Shown here: piece after piece, positions 6,303 through 7,678 of the stretch | Position numbering within the stretch: position 1 is the first letter of the stretch | How the letters are laid out: each line of letters opens with the position of its first letter | Position numbers and translations under genes: made by a program | The notes under the pieces: generated by a model | The model's database searches: none | What the model was told of the DNA's origin: nothing | The model's input: the letters and a program-made list of their open reading frames with translations, nothing else | Assembly (NCBI GenBank): GCA_946614075.1 | Contig: CAMOGO010000050.1 | Coordinates: 1 to 7,678 of the forward strand | DNA: 7,678 nt | Source: an uncultured Lachnospiraceae bacterium | Lineage (GTDB): Bacteria; Bacillota_A; Clostridia; Lachnospirales; Lachnospiraceae | Direction of reading: 5' to 3'

Positions 6303-6322
6303 TTCACAGAATCTTCACAGAA
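6303..6322 (+). repeat. TTCACAGAA direct repeat with 11-bp period
   Basis: TTCACAGAA occurs at 6303-6311 and 6314-6322. Seen as hexamers this is TTCACA-N5-TTCACA, the arrangement bound by PhoP/OmpR-type response regulators in Firmicutes. It overlaps the predicted transcript start of the exporter operon, so binding there would more likely repress than activate. It could also be chance in a short A/T-rich leader. Confidence 0.45.
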
Positions 6323-6335
6323 AGGGTTTTGGAGA

Positions 6336-7535
6336 ATGAAGAAATTTATAGCTTTACTTGTTGTTGCAGTTATCGCCAGTGTCGGCGTCATCATCTGGCG
6401 GAGTAATCCGTTTGGAGAGGCTCCCGTCAACAACGTTTCCCTCGAGGAAGCCGATGTCACCGCATCAAAAATCGCGGATATCATGGGGATCGGCCTGAAC
6501 AGTGCCACGCAGAACCGCTACTCCGGCGTCGTCGAGACCCAGCAGACACTTGACATCACTCTGGATCAGACCAAGACAGTAGAGGAAATACTGGTAAAAG
6601 AAGGCGACCTGGTTGAAGTCGGTACGCCTCTTTTTACGTACAATACCGACGAGATGGAAAAGTCCCTGGTGCAGGCCCAGCTGGATCTGGAGCGTGCCCA
6701 GTCTCAGATCGAGAGCCTGAATCATCAGATCGAAACGCTGACTGCCGAAAAAGCCAAGGCGAAGCAGGACCAGCAGCTGGACTACACGATCCAGATCCAG
6801 TCCGTCGAGGCTTCCCTCAAGGAGACGGAGTACAGCATCAAGGCTAAGCAGACCGAGATGGAGCGGACACAGGCTTCGATCGACAATGCTACCGTCTATT
6901 CCGAGCTTGCCGGCCGCGTCCAGAAGATCAATGAGACGACCACCTACGATAATTACGGAAACACGCTGCCCTTTATGACCATCATCACCGAGGGCGATCT
7001 GCGCATCAAGGGCACGATCAATGAGACCAATGTCTGGACCCTCATGGTCGGACAGGAGGTTCTCGTCCGCTCCCGTATCGATGAGGATCAGGTCTGGAAG
7101 GGTTATATCTCCCTGATCGACCTGGAGAATCAGGTGTCCAACAACAACGAGATGATGTACTACGGCGGTGGCGGCGGTGAAACCTCCACCAAGTATCCGT
7201 TTTACATCGAACTCGAGTCCTCGGAGGGCTTGATGCTCGGCCAGCATGTTTTCATCGAGCTTGACATGGGACAGGACCAGCCGCAGCCAGAGGGGCTCTG
7301 GCTCAATGCCGACTATATCGTCTTTGATGAGGAAGGAAACGCCTTTGTCTGGTACGGAGCGAATTCCGGCAAGCTTGAAAAGCACATGGTCACGTTGGGC
7401 GAGTTTAATGATGAGCTCTGGCAGTATCAGATTTTGGACGGCCTGACGGAGGAGGATTATATCGCCTGGCCGGATGACACCTGTGTGGAAGGTGCCAGCG
7501 TTTTCCGCTTTGACATGTCCTCCTTTGAAGAGTAG
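6336..7535 (+). CDS. HlyD/MacA-like periplasmic-adaptor-type subunit of an ABC exporter
   Basis: The 399-aa product is a membrane-fusion-type adaptor anchored by an N-terminal hydrophobic segment (residues 4-21). The order fits the family. A first half of the barrel-sandwich (lipoyl-like) domain lies at about 62-104 ('VKEGDLVEVGTPLFTYNT'). A coiled-coil hairpin follows at about 105-183 (Gln/Glu/Leu-rich). The second lipoyl half is at 184-219 ('VYSELAGRVQKI'), then a beta-barrel from about 221 ('LRIKGTINETNVWTLMVGQEVLVRSR') and a C-terminal membrane-proximal domain. A Gly-rich 'YYGGGGGETS' loop (275-284) interrupts the barrel. It should connect the adjacent ABC transporter to substrate outside the membrane. 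The start is fixed by the MKK-hydrophobic N-terminus; its ribosome site is unusual, either AAGGG 9 nt upstream or GGAGA abutting the ATG. The next gene begins 9 nt after the stop. Regulation is probably by the divergent TetR protein. Confidence 0.88.
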   Translation: MKKFIALLVVAVIASVGVIIWRSNPFGEAPVNNVSLEEADVTASKIADIMGIGLNSATQNRYSGVVETQQTLDITLDQTKTVEEILVKEGDLVEVGTPLFTYNTDEMEKSLVQAQLDLERAQSQIESLNHQIETLTAEKAKAKQDQQLDYTIQIQSVEASLKETEYSIKAKQTEMERTQASIDNATVYSELAGRVQKINETTTYDNYGNTLPFMTIITEGDLRIKGTINETNVWTLMVGQEVLVRSRIDEDQVWKGYISLIDLENQVSNNNEMMYYGGGGGETSTKYPFYIELESSEGLMLGQHVFIELDMGQDQPQPEGLWLNADYIVFDEEGNAFVWYGANSGKLEKHMVTLGEFNDELWQYQILDGLTEEDYIAWPDDTCVEGASVFRFDMSSFEE

Positions 7536-7544
7536 GAGGTCCGT

Positions 7545-7678
7545 ATGCTGCTGGAACTGAAACATATTTATAAAGATTACAACTCGGACAAGCTCGTCGT
7601 CCCGGTCTTAAAGGATGTCAACCTGTCCGTAAACGAGGGGGAATACCTGGCGATCATGGGGCCGTCCGGCTCGGGCAA
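7545..7678 (+). CDS. ABC transporter ATP-binding protein, MacB/LolD type (5' part only)
   Basis: Only the first 44 codons are in the window. They read 'MLLELKHIYKDY', then 'VLKDVNLSVNEGEYLAIMGPSGSG', ending inside the Walker A motif GPSGSGK. The wording 'GEYLAIMGPSGSG' is typical of the MacB/LolD/FtsE branch that energises exporters and mechanotransmission pumps rather than importers. AGGAGG (7534-7539) lies 5 nt before the ATG and overlaps the upstream stop codon TAG, so the two genes are tightly coupled in one operon. A MacB-like permease would be expected either fused or next downstream; that cannot be seen here. Confidence 0.93.
   Translation, partial: MLLELKHIYKDYNSDKLVVPVLKDVNLSVNEGEYLAIMGPSGSG

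Noticed and set aside
6465..7565. 366-codon open frame on the minus strand opposite the adaptor gene
   Set aside because: The plus frame encodes a recognisable adaptor with signal anchor and lipoyl halves. The minus frame would start inside the next gene and reads as Leu/Asp/Gly-rich antisense.

Overview
The window looks like a chromosomal segment of a moderately GC-rich Firmicute, most likely a gut-type Clostridia (Lachnospiraceae or relative). The reasons are strong AGGAGG-type ribosome binding sites, a lipoprotein signal, an LTA-synthase-family enzyme, and small secreted proteins with a 'VNGYM'-like motif that I associate with that group. The taxonomic call is an inference. No RNA genes, CRISPR array, transposase or phage genes were seen.

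Left part (1-3935, minus strand): three genes read leftwards. First is a polytopic membrane enzyme of the LTA synthase / alkaline phosphatase superfamily (677 aa). Next, overlapping its stop by one base, is an unrecognised 331-aa protein with two membrane segments. After a 36-bp near-perfect palindrome comes a secreted acidic protein that runs off the left edge. The palindrome carries a GGGGACGGTTCTC core and appears to supply the -35 box of a promoter for the secreted gene.

Middle (3936-5534): divergent from the LTA-synthase-like gene is a lipoprotein built from the FKBP and C-terminal domains of trigger factor, without the ribosome-binding domain. It ends in a very acidic Glu/Thr tail. It would be an extracytoplasmic folding factor comparable in role to PrsA. 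It is closed by a bidirectional hairpin terminator, followed by a second bulged inverted repeat.

Right part (5535-7678): a TetR-family repressor (minus) faces a membrane-fusion/HlyD-like adaptor and the start of a MacB/LolD-type ABC ATPase (plus). The shared intergenic region is rich in signals: extended -10 promoters on both strands, two 18-bp palindromes that are good candidate TetR operators, and a TTCACA-N5-TTCACA direct repeat at the expected transcript start. The simplest reading is a locally regulated exporter operon.

The common theme is the cell envelope: polymer synthesis, folding of exported proteins and export. I do not see a clear new defence or mobile system. The most noteworthy items are the extracytoplasmic trigger-factor-like lipoprotein, the palindrome/promoter overlap, and the dense control region of the exporter.
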